Source of the DNA: Bipolaris cookei
Taxonomy: Eukaryota > Ascomycota > Dothideomycetes > Pleosporales > Pleosporaceae
Length of the DNA: 64,000 bases
Reading direction: 5' to 3'
Assembly (NCBI GenBank): GCA_002286855.1
Contig: NRSV01000028.1
Location: forward strand, 335,789 to 399,788
The stretch's first letter is position 1, and the number at the start of each line of letters is the position of its first letter. This document shows positions 1-11,358 of this stretch, one piece after another. Both the position numbers and the translations under genes were made by a program. The notes under the pieces are model-generated. The model was not told the DNA's origin. It searched no databases and saw nothing but the letters and a program-made list of their open reading frames with translations.

Positions 1-942
1 TCCATTACACCCTGAACGCGGGTACGCCATTTGTCGTTTTGAGTCTATTCATTCTTAGCACGTGATCATCGCCAGCCAATGTTTGTCGGGTACTCACCAC
101 GTTCCACATGGCGGCAGCACCGGCCATGTGTATTCCGGCATTGTAGGTCCACTGGATATGGTTGACGGAAGTACAGTTCTGAGTATCGTCGGTTCCATCG
201 TAGAAATGGTAATCGGTGCTCATGAGTCCAATGGCACGCTCCCAATCCCAGGCCTTCTCAGCCCAATCGGCATATGTGTTATTGCCGAGGTATTTGTAGA
301 GTCTTGCAGCAATGTTGAAGAAGCAGCCGTTGGAAATGGTGTTCTTGTAGTTGTAACCGTTGTTGAAGGTGTAGATTTGCCACCGCAGACCTCCACCACA
401 CGTAGTCGTCTCCCAGCGCCTATACTGGGTGTTGAAGACGGCCTGTGCTAGAGACAGCCAAGAGGGCTGGTCGTCTGGGAGATCAGGAAGCTTGTTCTCT
501 GCTGCGGACAGAGCGGCCATTCCCCAGAAGGCTTGATCATCATTTCCAAGCGTCTTGGACTGATTCGAAGGCATGAAAGTACCGTCATCTCCCATCTGGT
601 GCTTCAGAGCTTGCGTGGTGATGGAGTTGTATGTGTCATCGCCAGTATAGTACCAGTAGTCAATGAAGGCATTGAACATGGCGCCACATTCCCACCAGTA
701 GTAAGGGTCTGGAAGATTACCAGGGACATCGCCTGGCCGGTCACCAGTGTAGTAAGACCGAAGGTTTATGGCAAGGGCCTTGGCAGCCTGCTTGATGGAG
801 TCTACAAATGTCAGTGCGAGGTGGTAGGAGGCTTGAGACAGGCAGACCCACCTGGAGAGTTGATGTCGAGGTCGACTGCTCCTACGCCGGAGAGTAATAG
901 ACCCGAGGCCCCAATGGCGCCGAGCGCAGACGTCAGCTTCAT
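1..942 (-). CDS. GH76 family endo-1,6-alpha-mannanase (DFG5/DCW1-like), 3' end cut by window
   Basis: Exons on the minus strand are 942-852, 801-98 and 44-1, with introns of 50 and 53 bp; the second has a GTGAGT donor and a CTAAG branch site. All junctions keep frame and the gene runs off the window edge. The start gives a signal peptide (MKLTSALGAIGASGLLL), then a mature domain with typical GH76 stretches: YYWWECGAMFNAFIDYW, the paired acids in GNDDQAFWG, GGLRWQI, NNGYNYKNTISNGCFF and QWTYNAG. This family cleaves alpha-1,6-mannan or transglycosylates GPI glycans at the cell wall. About 275 residues are visible of a usual 400-460, so a GPI-anchor tail, if any, lies outside. Reading straight through the second intron would give a false early stop at 5-7. 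Family is certain; wall remodelling versus secreted mannanase is not decided. Confidence 0.9.
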
Positions 943-2387
943 ATTAAGTGGTCGGAGGACAATGCGACTTGGAGTCGCAGTCGTCTAGCGGACAAAAGCG
1001 AAAAGATTCAAGCGCCAGGCTTGAGGGTAAGCGATGCGCAGTGGTGCCAATACGGCCAAGATGGCCAAGGTAGTTGGACGTGGGGTATGGCAGAATGGCG
1101 TGGCTGGTGTCGAGGATGGAACGAGCGACGGGTTTAGGGAGAGCAGAGCAAACACAGAGCGTAGAGGGTGGATGGAGAGTGGCGCTTGAGGATGCGAGAC
1201 GGGGCGGTGCAGCGAGCGTGTTGACGGTAGCAAAAAAGAAACGGGAGATGGCGCAAGATCAGCAGCAGAGGGCAGTGGTTGCAGAGACAGAACTCCTGAA
1301 CAAGAGAGCAGCGACAAGGCAGAGGCGCAGCGGCGGCCGCCGCAGATATGGGCTAGTACACGCGTCTTGGCGATCAGGGCAGCACGCCGGCCCACTGGCC
1401 CTCTGGCCCTCTGGCGCCTGTTTCTGCCCTTTGGCGCCCCGTCACCTTGTTCCACCGGGCCCAGTTGATAGGCGGCGACCGATACACCGTCCGCTGTCCT
1501 GCTGCAAGGAGCGTCTCGAAGCTATTGACAGGCACACGCGATGCAAACACTCGAGTGATGGGTTTATGCTGATGAACGCCTAACGGGATCAAGAAGCTTC
1601 GCAAGCTTTCTCGGCGCAACCTGCGTTTAGTGCGCTGCATTTAGAAAACAAAGAAAGAAATCGCCTCGTTGTGGCCGTCCTGTTGCCATGCCAGCAGTCC
1701 AGAACCACTCCCGCGAAGCAATGTCGTATTCCCTGCGGCTGAGGCATGGGGGCGGGTGCGTACAGCAGCCCCGTCAGCTTTGCGACGTAACAGCGGCAAC
1801 AAGGGCAGCCTCTGGAAGTGCCGCAAAGCGTGCTGACATAGCGTACATCTAAGTACACAGGGGAACTGCGACAAATTGTTGTCTTCGTCTTTGTGCTGGT
1901 GTGTCGCATGCTTGGGCGCTGACGAAGACGAGCGGCTGGTGGCCATCTTAGCCACAGGACGAAGCGTAATGCGAGGGTTGGCAGCGGGTCACGTGAGGTG
2001 TGGCGCAGCGGGCCCGAAGCGGACTGGAGCCACCGTTGTGCTTGCCGTCAGTTGCATCACGCTGGGAATGCCGTCACCAAGGTAAAATCGTCGGTGGTGC
2101 CTGTCAGCTTCTTGCAACAACATCCCATATTCACTCAAATATCCGCTGTCTCCGAATTTGGTCTTGTTGCGCCAAGTTTCACGCATACCTCCGCCTCAGT
2201 GCTCAAACGGTAGCTGACACATTACGCTCGTTCATCCGGGCTGAGCGGGCTCTTGAGTCTTGGTTCTCTCGACCACACCACCTTCTCTCTTCACTCACAC
2301 CCTCCCGACACCACCCACCCTCCATATCCGCACCACCCGCCACTGTCGCACGCTACCTAGCTTCTCCACAGCATCTCATCTGCAAAC
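943..2387. other. Divergent intergenic region, GH76 / R-SNARE
   Basis: Both flanking genes start here and point away. Overlapping open frames on both strands match no family and look like composition effects. A C/T-rich run at about 2256-2340 just before the R-SNARE start looks like its 5' leader. I see no RNA gene. Confidence 0.6.
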
Positions 2388-3048
2388 ATGTCCAACCGTG
2401 AGGAACCTCCGTATGATCCCTACATCCCCAGCGGCGGCGGCGCCGCCGGCGGCCAGCAGGGCGGCCAGAACGGTAATCACCGCACTGCGGCACTTCAAGC
2501 TGTACGTCGTCACCTTCCCACCCTGTCAGAACAGAACGATTCAGCGATGCCTTGCACTGGCATGTCTGTAAGAGCAGTCGACACAACGTAGCCTGTTTCG
2601 AGACTGTTGCGATAGCGACTCCGCTGGTCCGCGCCCTTGGGCAGCACCTGAACCGCCGCGCGCATGTGCGAGCTGCGCAGCTTCAACTGACAGAGATTTG
2701 TGTATGCGACATGATCCACTGACTCGCAGACCAGGAAATCGACAGCACCGTCGGCATCATGCGCGACAACATCAACAAGGTCTCGGAGCGTGGAGCTCGC
2801 CTAGACTCGTTGCAGGACAAGACGGACAACCTTGCTGTCTCTGCCCAAGGTTTCCGAAGGGGCGCCAACCGCGTGCGCAAGCAGATGTGGTGGAAGGATA
2901 TGAAGATGCGCATGTGCCTCATTGTCGGCATCATCATCCTGCTGATTGTCATCATTGTCCCTTCGGGTAAGCTTGCCCTGGAAGCCCCCCGTTTGTTTGG
3001 TTGCCGAGTGCTAACACGGCCACAGTCGTAGCCACCCAAAAGAAATAA
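2388..3048 (+). CDS. SNC1: Synaptobrevin/VAMP R-SNARE (Snc1/Snc2-like)
   Basis: Exons are 2388-2501, 2735-2966 and 3026-3048, giving 122 residues, close to the 115-120 usual for Snc1. The N-terminus is a short Gly/Gln-rich segment. The SNARE helix follows (EIDSTVGIMRDNINKVSERG), with the zero-layer Arg expected in RGARLDSLQDK. It continues into LAVSAQGFRRGANRVRKQMWW and a C-terminal membrane anchor rich in I/L/V (MCLIVGIIILLIVIIV), ending VVATQKK. It is the vesicle-side SNARE for fusion of Golgi- and endosome-derived secretory vesicles with the plasma membrane. The first intron uses the second of two AG sites five bases apart (ends at 2734), because the first (2729) breaks the frame. The last exon codes only the final residues. 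Family assignment is secure. Confidence 0.95.
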
Positions 3049-3842
3049 ACCCTCCCTATATGAGATACCACGAATTACACACATTAATAATGGCACGGAA
3101 TGAAGCGAGTCTGTGGGGGGAGAGCCACTGGTGAAGGGGGCGAGTGGCTACGAGTTGTACTATGATCAATGACATCTGTCTCTGTAGGATCTATCTTTAG
3201 GCGAATAGGGAGCGATGGGTCGAATTTCTTTCTTGTCTTTGTTTGCACTCGCACGGCTGTGCCGCAATCCTGTAAAGCACGATTTGCATGGAACGGGCCG
3301 TTCCTGCTACGAAGTCTGATGACGCTAGTTCCACGCATGATGGCCAGACGAGCAAATGGAGTTTTCTTGTTATATGTGCATGCATGGAAGTGTGTTGACA
3401 TGTGTGTGACTGTGCGATGATGATAGTGAGGAAGCCAGAAGCAGCATCCGAGGCCCATGGCAGCGTTGGAGCTAGCCTTGCGGCCGAACATTGACAGAAC
3501 CAGGTGCCCCCCCCGTCCCCCAGTGCAGCGCAGCGCAGTGCAGTGCAGTGCAGTACTGGTGCGAGAGTGTGTGGGCTGCATGCGGGCGATGCTGGCATGA
3601 CCAATGGCCATTACGCACGCCCCTGTAGCCAAACAAGTGCTCGCTGGCCCAGTTGTCTGGGGAAGAAGCGATAACGGCGGCAGGCGGAGCGAATTTTGTT
3701 GCTTCGGCGTCATATCACACATCAGCCTGGGTCCCGCTCCCTCAAGTCCCCACCGTCCAGTCACGGTAGTCAATTTGTGTCTGATTGAGTCGTCGGCTTG
3801 GGCCTGGGTAGCCTCTGCTTCTTGCGAGCACTCACAATCACC
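3049..3842. other. Intergenic region with CAGTG repeat
   Basis: This holds the 3' region of the R-SNARE gene and the promoter of ARG5,6. A short CAGTG/CAGCG tandem run lies at about 3521-3555. The minus-strand open frame at 3084-3908 has no recognisable domain and overlaps the ARG5,6 start, so it was not called. Confidence 0.6.
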
Positions 3843-6642
3843 ATGCAGAGCATTGTACGAGCTGGCCGTGTAGCGGCACGATCCTCGCACCGCGTCCTCG
3901 CCCCCCAAGCCCGGCGAGCCCTCCCGCGAGCCCTCGTCGCGACCACGACGCCCGCCCGCCTCTACACGTCCTCCAAGGATGGCCGCAACTCGTCCATCTA
4001 TGCTGCCTTCCTCAACCTGCTGGCCAGCTCCAGCTCCCGCCGCGAAGTCGACCAGTACCTGGGCCAGTTCCGCTCCGTCTCACCACACCAATTCGCCGTA
4101 GTCAAAGTCGGAGGCGCCATTCTCACCGACCACCTTGAAGAGCTTTGCTTTGCGCTCCAGCAGCTCCACGCAATTGGCCTGTATCCCATCATCGTCCATG
4201 GCGCCGGCCCACAGATGAACCAGCTGCTGCTCGAAGGAGGTGTTGAGCCAGACTTTATTGATGGCATTCGTGTCACGGACAAGAAGACGCTGGGCATTGC
4301 CCGCAAGCTCTTCTTGGAGGCAAACATGGACTTGGTCATGACCCTCAAGCGCGATTGGGGTGTCCCTGCGCGCCCCATCACCGCTGGTGCGCTGCAGGCC
4401 GACTACCTGGACAAGGACAAGTGGAAGTATGTTGGCAACATCACCAATGTCAACAGGAGGCAGATCATGGACGCTCTCGAGAACAAGGAGCTCCCCATCC
4501 TCTGCTCCATGGGCGAGACAATCGATGGCCAGATCCTCAATATCAACGCTGACGTAGCTGCCGCAGCTTTGGCACGCGAGTTCCAGCCTCTCAAGGTCAT
4601 CTACCTCTCTGAGAAGGGAGGCCTGTTCAATGCCGAGTCCAAGCTCATTCCTCACATCAACCTCGAGGGCGAGTACGATACTTACATGAAGCAGTCGTGG
4701 GTCAAGTATGGCACCAAGCTCAAGATTGTAGAGGCAAAGAAGCTCCTAGACGGTCTCCCACGCACTTCCAGTGTTGCCATTACACATCCTTCCAACCTCG
4801 GAAAAGAACTCTTCACCCACACCGGAAGTGGAACGCTTATTCGCAACGGAGGCAGTGTCAAGGAAATCAGCAAGTTTGAGGACTTGGATGTCTCTGCTCT
4901 TACTGAAGGGATTACTAAGAGCCGGGGAGCTGAAGCAAGTGATGCCGTCAACCGATACATCCAAAACTTGAAGAACCGTCCGTTCGAGGTCTTCCACGAT
5001 GACTCCATGGGTGTTGTCGCTGTCGTGTATCCCCCTACGGCCGAGGGAGAGTTCGCCCAGCTGTCCCACTTTAGCATGACCAAGGACGCCTTTTTGAACA
5101 ACCTGAACGATTTGGTCTTCCAACGCATGAAGCAAAAGTACCCCAAGCTCTACTGGATTGTGGATGACCAGTCACAGAACTATGTCAAGTGGCACCTGGA
5201 GAAGACGGATGGCTTCCTTCGCCGTGATAAGGAAATCTTTTGCTGGTGGGGAGCAGCCGAGTCCTCAGAAATCTTCTCGCTACTGGAGAATTACCAGAAG
5301 CAGGGCCGTAGCATGTTGAAGGACAGCCTCGACGCTCAGTTTCGAAGGGCAGCCGACTTTGTAGCGAGCTTGAAGCAGGGACAGCAGACACGCGCATACA
5401 CTACCATGGCTGGTTCTTCTACAAGACCTGGTCTGGGGTACGTAAAAAAGCATTCAATGCGCTCCTTCAAGTAAGCCTCTGTTGATCTTCGTCGCTAACC
5501 TAACAAGCAGACAAAACAGGTTTGCATCTGCATCAACCCGAGGCTTCTCTACTACCGCAAAGCGCTCCATGGAGACCACTAACCCCAACCCTCCATACGG
5601 AATCAAGCACAAGAGCAGAGACTATCCTGCCAAGGTTGCATTGATTGGTGCACGCGGTTACACAGGTCAAGCTCTGATTGAGCTGTTTAATAAGCATCCC
5701 AACATGGACTTGCGCCATGTATCGTCACGTGAGCTTGCTGGCAAGAAGCTAGAAGGCTACACCAAGCGACAGATTACCTATGAGAACCTGTCAGCCGAAG
5801 ACGTCAAGAAGATGGCTGAGAACGGAGAGGTAGACTGCTGGGTCATGGCTCTTCCTAACGGTGTCTGCAAGCCATTCGTTGATGCAATCAACGAGAGCGG
5901 CAAAGACCCTGTCATTGTCGATCTGAGCGCTGACTACCGATTCGACAGCTCCTGGACCTATGGACTGCCAGAAACCGTGAATCGCTCAGAGCTCTCAGAT
6001 GCTAGGCGGATAGCAAACCCCGGATGCTATGCCACAGCTGCTCAGCTGGGCATTGCACCTCTCCTTGAATTCATTGGCGGTCAACCCACTGTTTTTGGTG
6101 TTTCTGGCTACTCGGGAGCCGGCACCAAGCCCAGCCCCAAGAATGATGTCAAGAATCTTGAGAACAACCTCATTCCGTACAGCTTGACGGACCACATCCA
6201 CGAGAAGGAAATCTCGCGCCAACTGGGCCTTGAAGTAGCCTTCATTCCCCATGTTGCTGCTTGGTTCCAGGGTATTCACGTAAGTCTTGTCTTGATCTCT
6301 TGATTCCAGCACACATGTCACCTGACCTTGCTAACTTTTTTTCCACAGCACACAATTTCCATCCCTCTCAACCGCACCATGACCTCTCGGGATATCCGCA
6401 ACCTGTACCAGGACCGCTATGCCGGCGAGAAGCTAGTCAAGATTGTTGGAGAATCCCCTCTCGTCAAGAACATCTCCGGCAAGCACGGTGTAGAAATCGG
6501 TGGTTTCGCAGTCCACAGCTCAGGAAAGCGCGTTGTCGTCAACGCTACTATTGACAACCTGCTCAAGGGCGCCGCAACCCAGTGCTTGCAGAATATGAAC
6601 CTTGCACTTGGCTACGGCGAGTACGAAGGCATTCCTTACTAA
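3843..6642 (+). CDS. ARG5,6: Bifunctional acetylglutamate kinase / N-acetyl-gamma-glutamyl-phosphate reductase
   Basis: Exons are 3843-5437, 5511-6279 and 6349-6642 (885 residues). The start at 3843 has a CACCATG context and opens a mitochondrial presequence rich in Arg/Ser/Ala; an in-frame ATG at 3798 is less likely. The kinase domain (VVKVGGAIL, IVHGAGPQM, GETIDGQILNINAD) phosphorylates N-acetylglutamate. A NAT/DUF619 domain follows (QLSHFSMTKDAF, WIVDDQSQNYVKWHLEKTDG). The reductase half has the NADP loop VALIGARGYTGQ and the catalytic Cys in NPGCYATA. Together these are steps two and three of mitochondrial ornithine/arginine synthesis. In yeast the precursor is cut inside mitochondria into two enzymes. 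Here the junction, residues about 516-551, is basic, Ser/Thr-rich and acid-free, as an internal presequence would be. Two donors (5438, 5471) both keep frame. Confidence 0.97.
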
Positions 6643-8124
6643 GCAGAGCGACCTGTTGTATTCATCTTTCTTTTTTGAAATGACAAAGGGGGGAAGGAGG
6701 AAGCAGGGAAAGGCATGGTGATTAAAAAAATAGGAAAACGATGAATTACAATGGCGCATAGATCACAAATGTACTAAACAGGCTTTTCTTCCCTTCTTCT
6801 TCGTTGGACTTGTAGATATATCCAATTCCACGCGTATTTCTATGTTGCATCAAGACCTTACATTGGCCCCCTTTTTCATCTTGCCTGGAAACTATTTGCT
6901 TCGCATCTGTACTGTGTATACTTCATGTCTAGCTAGATATATCTGGGGGAGAAGACAGCGTGGCGTGGCGTCGTGTCGTGTCGTAGGCGCCTACGTATTT
7001 CTCGGCATAAGCATATATGCACACATATATAAATATCACATCGTATTTGAGCCTGGAATTTTCTTTTTATCAAGCACCGTTTCGAGCTCTCCACTGTTTC
7101 TTTTCTTTTCTAAGAATAACAATGTTGGGGTTGTTACGGGAGCTGATGGTGACGGGATGGGCCGGGACAGGGGAGGGCAAATGTCGGCTGGCGATCAGAG
7201 AGATGGAGCGTCACGTGGGCTGGACGGTTGAATTTCATTAGTCATACTTGCACGTGTGTACATGTACGAATGTTTCTGGGTGTAGTTGAATAAGTGATAT
7301 GGAAGGGGCAGATTAAAAGAGATATTAAGGAGACAAAATACCTGAATACAGTTTTTTCTCGAGACTTTGTTGATGTTGTTTTATTGGCTAGAGGCTGATC
7401 GGGATAGTATTTTCTATTGCCATTACTACATTACTACGCCACGAGCAACTACCTAGAGAGTAGTAACAGCACGTAGAGTGCCTCTAACTGAAGAGAGATG
7501 GTGAAGAGGTTCGAAAAGTCATTGAATTACCCCTTCCAAACGGCATGTGGGAGGCACGGAGGAAGACGGACGGGCGACGTTGACGTCGAAGGGCAGACAA
7601 TCCCCAAAACCAGATGCATCGAGCCATCTCACTCGTATCATTAGTCCTAGGGGCTTAGAACTCCTCTTTTTCTCATGTCGGGCGCTTCGTAGCAGCTTCG
7701 ATATAAGAAGCTGCACTCCAATATTCCCAATGCGGAAATGCCTGAAAGTACCCCCAGTGTCCCTTAAATCCATGTTGTCTCGATATTTCAGAGACAATTC
7801 CAGAAGATATAAGCTTATTGACAGCCCTGAAATCGAAAAATGCTGTAAGACAGAGCAGCCTAGAGGGGTAGTGGTGGGGGAGGGAGGCCGGGTGCGTGCT
7901 AGGTGGGATAATGCTTGGCAGAATCTTGCACACATATATCTTGCACCACCCACCTCCCACATCATCACTCCTTTCCTCACTCCCCACTATCACCTTACCA
8001 ACCCCCTCCCCAAAACACCTTTTGTTGAGGTTTGGTATAATATCAAGGCCCTTCATGAACCTCAAGCAAAGACTTCCAACTCTTTTCTGATATCACATAC
8101 CGGCGGCTAGTCTCAGGGATTACC
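6643..8124. other. Intergenic region
   Basis: This is 1.5 kb between the ARG5,6 stop and the next start. It is AT-rich after 6660, with T-runs that probably belong to the 3' UTR. Open frames at 7519-8110 on both strands match nothing known to me. No RNA gene or repeat array was seen. Confidence 0.55.
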
Positions 8125-8697
8125 ATGCCGTCGCCGTCGCCGCCAATGCAGCAAGTTCAGTCCACAAAAAACCTCCCTTCACATCAGGAAGAGGTCCGTA
8201 GATACCGCCAGACAATGTACTATGATAAAGCTGGGGTCCAGATTGCGGAGTCTCGTCGTCGCGCTGGGGGTGCCCGTGAGGTCGAGTCACCAACCCAGAC
8301 ATATACTGACTTTATCCTATACCCAACGGATAGCATAAAGTCGTCCTCCAGAAACCACCCTCACGACTCTTCACGTTGCAGTGCACCAAAAGTCAGGGAG
8401 AGGGGAATCTATTCAACCCCTCACGTGACTCCTGCCAAGCATCTATCCAAAGTCAGGCCAAAACCAGCGATCATACAGAGGGCCTTGGAGCCAACAAGTA
8501 AACTATCAGGAGAAGAGAAGACAGACTTTTACTTCCCTCAAGAATCAAACCCTCCCCCAACACCTCGCTTGCGTCGGTTATCAACACCAGAGCTTCCTGA
8601 TCTCAAGGAAGCGCCCTTTTGTGACTGCGGTGTCGGAGGGCACATTGTAAAGTGCTGTAAAACATGCAGCAAGGAAGTTAATCTGTGGTCCATGTAA
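8125..8697 (+). CDS. Uncharacterised protein with Cys-rich C-terminus
   Basis: Single-exon frame of 190 residues. I do not recognise the family. The N-terminal two thirds are basic, Ser/Pro-rich and probably disordered. A Pro/Arg stretch (PPTPRLRRLSTPELPDL, about residues 146-162) is followed by a cysteine cluster, CDCGVGGHIVKCCKTC, near the C-terminus. Its C-x-C...CC-x2-C spacing could hold a metal or form disulfides. No signal peptide or membrane segment is visible. It faces the 3' end of the GatC gene. The clean frame and compact Cys cluster argue that it is real, but no function can be assigned. Confidence 0.6.
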   Translation: MPSPSPPMQQVQSTKNLPSHQEEVRRYRQTMYYDKAGVQIAESRRRAGGAREVESPTQTYTDFILYPTDSIKSSSRNHPHDSSRCSAPKVRERGIYSTPHVTPAKHLSKVRPKPAIIQRALEPTSKLSGEEKTDFYFPQESNPPPTPRLRRLSTPELPDLKEAPFCDCGVGGHIVKCCKTCSKEVNLWSM

Positions 8698-9045
8698 AGA
8701 TGAGGTGTTTCCGTGTTTGAAATTGAGTATATGTTTTTCTGGTTACGCTTCAATACCGAAGCTGGTCTTCTTATTCTCCGATTTGGCTGCTTAGCGTTGA
8801 GTACGACTTTTTGATCATGAAGATCTAGGATGGGCAAACTTCTTCTTCTCAACTTGTTTCCCTTGAAACGTTGCCGACGTTTACGGATACCATGCTTTTG
8901 CGAGTATCATGAGGCGTTTGGTGTTTGAATCGTTGTTCTGGATATAGCTAGGCAATCTGACTACTCATTTTAGTATGAGACCTGTGTAAATCCATGGCGC
9001 TAGCGTCTGCATTTCGATCTTTGTAAAGAGCTGATGCTGAGTGAC
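8698..9045. other. Convergent 3' intergenic region
   Basis: This is 348 bp between two convergent stops, so it should hold both transcript ends. I see nothing else in it. Confidence 0.6.
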
Positions 9046-9666
9046 TCATTCCTGTGGGCGTTCACTTTCGACAATGAAGTATTTGCCGGACTTCCGCTCG
9101 GCTGAGCCTAGCACATCCCAGTCCTCAACATCTTTCGCATCGACAGGCGTAGTGTCACGTTGTATGCGCTTGTGATGACGCCCCACAACCTTCTCTTTGG
9201 CCAATGCATCCTTGAGTGTCTCCAACGTGATTTTTTGTTCCTCTTCCGCAGCTGCAGTTTCATCACGTATAGCCCGGAGAGGCTTCACGCCAGCAGTGTC
9301 CACCTCTTGTATCTTGCCCACAAAATGTAGTTGTGCTGCCAGCGTATCTAGCATCTTATTCTCTTGCTCTGGTGTCTCTGGGGGTGGGAGAGCTGATAGT
9401 CGCAGCAGGTGGTATAGCTGCTGCGAAGTGACTTGCGGGGCATCGGGGGCACGGGTCTTTGGTGGGAGGAGGGACTCGACGGACCAAGTGGGCTTTGCGA
9501 GAAGCTGCTCGAGCTGGTCGGGATGGATGCCGACATTTCTCCGTGGGTTCTCAGATTCCTTGAAGTCCTTTTCTAGCCGTAGGGGTGAAGGCGCAAATGA
9601 CCGTAATTGCAAGCAGTGTGTGGGCTTGTAGAGCTTCACAGCCGCAAAGACGCGACGACTTGCCAT
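9046..9666 (-). CDS. Mitochondrial glutamyl-tRNA(Gln) amidotransferase subunit C-like protein
   Basis: 206 residues, single exon. The start at 9666 gives MASRRVFAAVKLYKPTHC, an acid-free, Arg/Lys-containing mitochondrial leader. The frame stays open to an ATG at 9813, but the extra 49 residues lack targeting character. The core (LLAKPTWSVESLLPP, then TSQQLYHLLRLSALPPP, then LDTLAAQLHFVGKIQEVDT, then KPLRAIRDET) has the GatC layout: a two-helix clamp followed by an extended segment near the end. GatC stabilises the GatA/GatB complex that converts Glu-tRNA(Gln) to Gln-tRNA(Gln) in mitochondria. The C-terminal 70 residues are an extra charged tail. It shares a 371-bp divergent promoter with SEC17. 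Assignment rests on motif layout alone. Confidence 0.75.
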   Translation of the reverse strand: MASRRVFAAVKLYKPTHCLQLRSFAPSPLRLEKDFKESENPRRNVGIHPDQLEQLLAKPTWSVESLLPPKTRAPDAPQVTSQQLYHLLRLSALPPPETPEQENKMLDTLAAQLHFVGKIQEVDTAGVKPLRAIRDETAAAEEEQKITLETLKDALAKEKVVGRHHKRIQRDTTPVDAKDVEDWDVLGSAERKSGKYFIVESERPQE

Positions 9667-10037
9667 GATGCGTTTTGATTCCGTAAAAGGGAACTTGGCT
9701 ATGAGGAACCAATTATTTTTTTCACTTTTCCAGCTGGGTTTGGTTTTGTTTCCTGCAATCAGCGCGCGAAAAAAGCTAAAGCCTAGACGAAACACGGGCG
9801 GTGTCGTCGCCAAAAGTCCAGTCGTGGTTGAGGCAACTGCAAAGCACTAGCGCGCCATTGGCGGTGCCCCGCGGGTCTCGCATGGACCAACGTGGGTCGT
9901 CATCACCCATCAAGACAGCGAGCGCAGCCACCTGTTCCAACCCAAGTTTCAATACAAACGTCTGCTTACACAGTTTTCTCTTCTTTTAAAAACATTCCCA
10001 CACATTCGAGCCTACCCACATCGCTGATTCAGCAAGC
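9667..10037. promoter_or_regulatory. Bidirectional promoter, GatC-like / SEC17
   Basis: Only 371 bp separate the two divergent starts, so the promoters must overlap. No specific site could be defined by eye. Confidence 0.5.
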
Positions 10038-11358
10038 ATGGCCGGTGATCCCAGAGCATTGCTACGACAGGTAGGGCCTCGTCTTCAGACTCAGTCGCCA
10101 TGCAGATAACTGATATTCGTGTGCTCTACTAGGCAGAGACATCACTACAGAAGGCGTCGGGCGGCTTCAGCTTTTTTGGAGGAAAGCAAGAGAAGTGTAA
10201 GGGCTGGCGGATGACATGGGAGTATTGCGACACTGACGCACGTGACAGATGAGGCAGCCGCAGAACAGTTCATTGCCGCAGCAAATGCGTTCCGAATGCA
10301 AAAGATGGGTATGAACATGGACTCTCAAAGATATTGATTGAAGAGCTACTCAGTTCAGCCTCACTCTGAGATACTGACTGGTCCCAGGCAAGGAAGCTGG
10401 TGAAGCCTTTGAGAAAGCAGCATCAGTTCAGCGTCAACACCTGAACGAGCCTGACGATGAGGCAAACACTTTGACAGATGCCTTCAGTAGGGTTCCTGGA
10501 GACTGTTTCATATGTATACGTGGCTAATATGACATCAGAGGCTTACCGAAAAGATGACCCAGAGGCGGCGGCAAGGTGTCTAGACAAGGCCATTACACAC
10601 TACTGCAACAAAGGCAACTTCCGCCGCGCAGCTACTCACAAGCAGAATCTTGGCGAACTTTATGAAGTCGAGCTTGGCGACAATATGCGTGCGGCAGCTG
10701 CTTACGAAGAGGCAGCTGGTTGGTACGAGAGCGTAAGTCCCCATACATTTATATACCCCCATTGCTCAACGCATTGAGACCAAAAACGGAAGCTAACACA
10801 AATCTAGGACAACGCCGAAGTAATTACCATCCAAATATTCTCTAAAATTTTGGCCAAAACTAACCCTCACTCCCAGGCACTCGCTAACAAGCTCTGGCTC
10901 AAGACGGCCGACCTCATCGCCCTAGAAGGCAAAGACTACTACAAGGCCATTGAACTCTACGAAAAAGTCGCAAAAGCCTCCATCGCTAACAACCTCATGC
11001 GCTGGTCCGTCAAGGAATACCTACTCAAGGCTGGTATCTGTCAGCTGTGCACAGGCGACCAAGTTGGCGTTAACACCGCGCTTGAGAAGTACAGGGAGAT
11101 TGATCCTAGCTTCCAGCAGCAGAGGGAGTATGCGCTGCTGGTTGATCTTACGGCGGCGGTGCAGGATGGCGATCAGGAAATGTTTGCTGACAAGGTACGT
11201 AATTACTTTACTGTTGGAGGGAGTGGGTGAAAGAAGTGCTAATATGCCATTTTTAGCTATTCCAATTCGATCAGCTGAGCAAGCTGGATAAGTGGAAGAC
11301 TACGCTTCTGCTGCGGATCAAGAACACGATTGAGGAGGGCGGCGAAGACTTTTCTTAA
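10038..11358 (+). CDS. SEC17: Alpha-SNAP, vesicular fusion ATPase adaptor
   Basis: Eight exons: 10038-10070, 10133-10196, 10249-10308, 10388-10486, 10539-10732, 10808-10819, 10877-11194 and 11257-11358. They join in frame to 293 residues, against 292 for yeast Sec17. The product opens MAGDPRALLRQAETSLQKAS with the hydrophobic loop GGFSFFGGK that contacts membranes. It continues through TPR-like helical repeats (YEAAAEQFIAAANAF, AAARCLDKAI, AAAAYEEAAGWY, ALANKLWLKTADL). It ends with the acidic, leucine-containing tail that stimulates the NSF/Sec18 ATPase (LLLRIKNTIEEGGED). It recruits NSF to SNARE bundles to disassemble them. Exon 6 is a 12-base microexon, and the 57-bp intron after it is stop-free and a multiple of three. 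Confidence 0.95.

Noticed and set aside
3084..3908. 274-codon minus-strand open frame
   Set aside because: It lies across the ARG5,6 promoter and start, has low-complexity Thr/Ser/His content and no domain; it is probably a chance frame.
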